A DNA stretch of 64,000 nucleotides from VGJV01 sp964646415 (lineage in GTDB: Bacteria > Patescibacteriota > Minisyncoccia > UBA6257 > 2-01-FULL-56-20): the NCBI GenBank assembly GCA_964646415.1, contig CAZYEL010000002.1, forward strand, positions 1 to 64,000. The letters are read 5' to 3'. A program made the translations under genes and the position numbers. The notes under the pieces are model-generated. The model worked only from the letters and a program-made list of their open reading frames with translations, was not told where the DNA came from and made no database searches. Shown piece by piece: positions 63,532 through 64,000 of this stretch (its first letter is position 1; each line of letters begins with the position of its first letter).

Positions 63532-63999
63532 TTAGAATTTATACTCCCCCATTATTCCCTGCGGCCTGTATAACATAAAGAGAATGAGCGCCAAGCCATA
63601 AACCGCCTGCTGCATATTCGCCGCAATGCTTGCAGGAAATCCCGCAAAGCGCAGCGCTTCGGGAAGCAGTATAAGGATGAGCGCACCCACGAGAGACCCC
63701 CGGATGTTCGCAAATCCCCCAACCACCACAACGGCAAGGACAAGTACCGAAGTCATTACGTCAAAAGTAGAAGGGTCAATGAACGCGAGGTATGACGCGA
63801 AGAGTGCTCCGGCAAGTCCCGCACACGCGGCAGCAATGCCGGACACCGCAACTTTATACGCAAGCGTATGATACCCGAATACGCGCGCCGCCTCTTCATC
63901 TTCGCGAATCGCTTTGAGCACTCTCCCGAACGAGGAAGATACGACTCTCCGTGCAAACCAATACACCATACCCAGCAAAATAACGGTGAGAAAAAGAAA
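63532..63999 (-). CDS. livM: Branched-chain amino-acid ABC transporter permease LivM, C-terminal part (5' end outside window)
   Basis: The frame is open to the right edge, so only the last 155 residues are present. GRVLKAIREDEEAARVFGYHTLAYKVAVSG is the conserved cytoplasmic EAA-like loop of LivM/LivH permeases. It is followed by membrane segments AGLAGALFASYLAF, VLVLAVVVVGGFANIRG and the terminal LILFMLYRPQGIMGE. Upstream genes (livH, the binding protein) would lie beyond the window. Confidence 0.92.
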   Translation of the reverse strand, partial: FLFLTVILLGMVYWFARRVVSSSFGRVLKAIREDEEAARVFGYHTLAYKVAVSGIAAACAGLAGALFASYLAFIDPSTFDVMTSVLVLAVVVVGGFANIRGSLVGALILILLPEALRFAGFPASIAANMQQAVYGLALILFMLYRPQGIMGEYKF

Positions 64000-64000
64000 T

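Overview
This 64 kb window looks like a chromosome segment of a Candidatus Patescibacteria (Candidate Phyla Radiation) bacterium, most likely a Paceibacteria/Parcubacteria lineage. That placement is inferred from gene content and style, since no rRNA is present. Genes are short and tightly packed, often overlapping by ATGA. Shine-Dalgarno sites are scarce, and several genes have a -10 box only 6-8 nt before the start codon, which implies leaderless mRNAs. Families common in this group recur: the long Cys-rich zinc-ribbon protein at 6.6 kb, 3D-domain, GtrA, SIMPL and DUF1653 proteins, and a compact mraZ-rsmH-ftsL-ftsI-murF cluster. The standard genetic code is used.

Layout. 0-5 kb: two alpha/beta hydrolases, a UPF0182 membrane protein and an AI-2E-type exporter. 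5-16.7 kb: ABC-F ATPase, zinc-ribbon protein, a secreted Ig-like/peptidoglycan-binding protein, a TrmB-type regulator, a receiver-like protein, Obg, a HIT protein, a DMT exporter, a methyltransferase and a membrane protein. 16.7-22.8 kb (minus strand): a four-gene operon of glycerate 2-kinase, PEP synthase, D-2-hydroxyacid dehydrogenase and enolase, which together could take glycerate to D-lactate with ATP formed at the PEP step. 22.9-24 kb: cupin, EamA protein and a decayed EamA copy. 24-39.5 kb: a concentration of DNA repair genes (uvrA, uvrB, nth, mpg, an alkyltransferase domain, mutY, dinB, a MutT-like Nudix enzyme) plus msrB. 39.5-46.8 kb: small metabolic and housekeeping enzymes, including a nucleoside hydrolase beside a phosphoribosyltransferase-HAD fusion. 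46.9-51.3 kb: secA, an ArsR-type regulator, a hibernation factor and murB. 51.3-56 kb: a structured non-coding element, a probable small RNA, GtrA, SIMPL, tpiA, a Doc toxin with a small candidate antitoxin, tRNA-Glu and an AT-rich orphan gene. 56-60.9 kb: the division and cell-wall cluster. 61-64 kb: a lycopene-cyclase-like membrane protein and livF-livG-livM of a branched-chain amino-acid ABC transporter, running off the right edge.

The most unusual material is non-coding. Positions 51357-51655 hold a branched set of hairpins. An 18-bp perfect inverted repeat encloses three hairpins and a 17-bp inverted repeat, and the same two short motifs (GTGGTGACCTC and TGAATGAGTGCTCG) lie just inside both the outer and the inner repeat, as if one module were nested in another. 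Five intergenic perfect palindromes of 32-46 bp have no spacer at all. Short palindromic mini-elements sit in frame inside conserved genes (uvrA, uvrB, livF, UPF0182, the ppsA N-terminus), reminiscent of Rickettsia palindromic elements. An 8-2-8 palindrome occurs upstream of the ArsR-type gene, secA and uvrB and may mark a small regulon.
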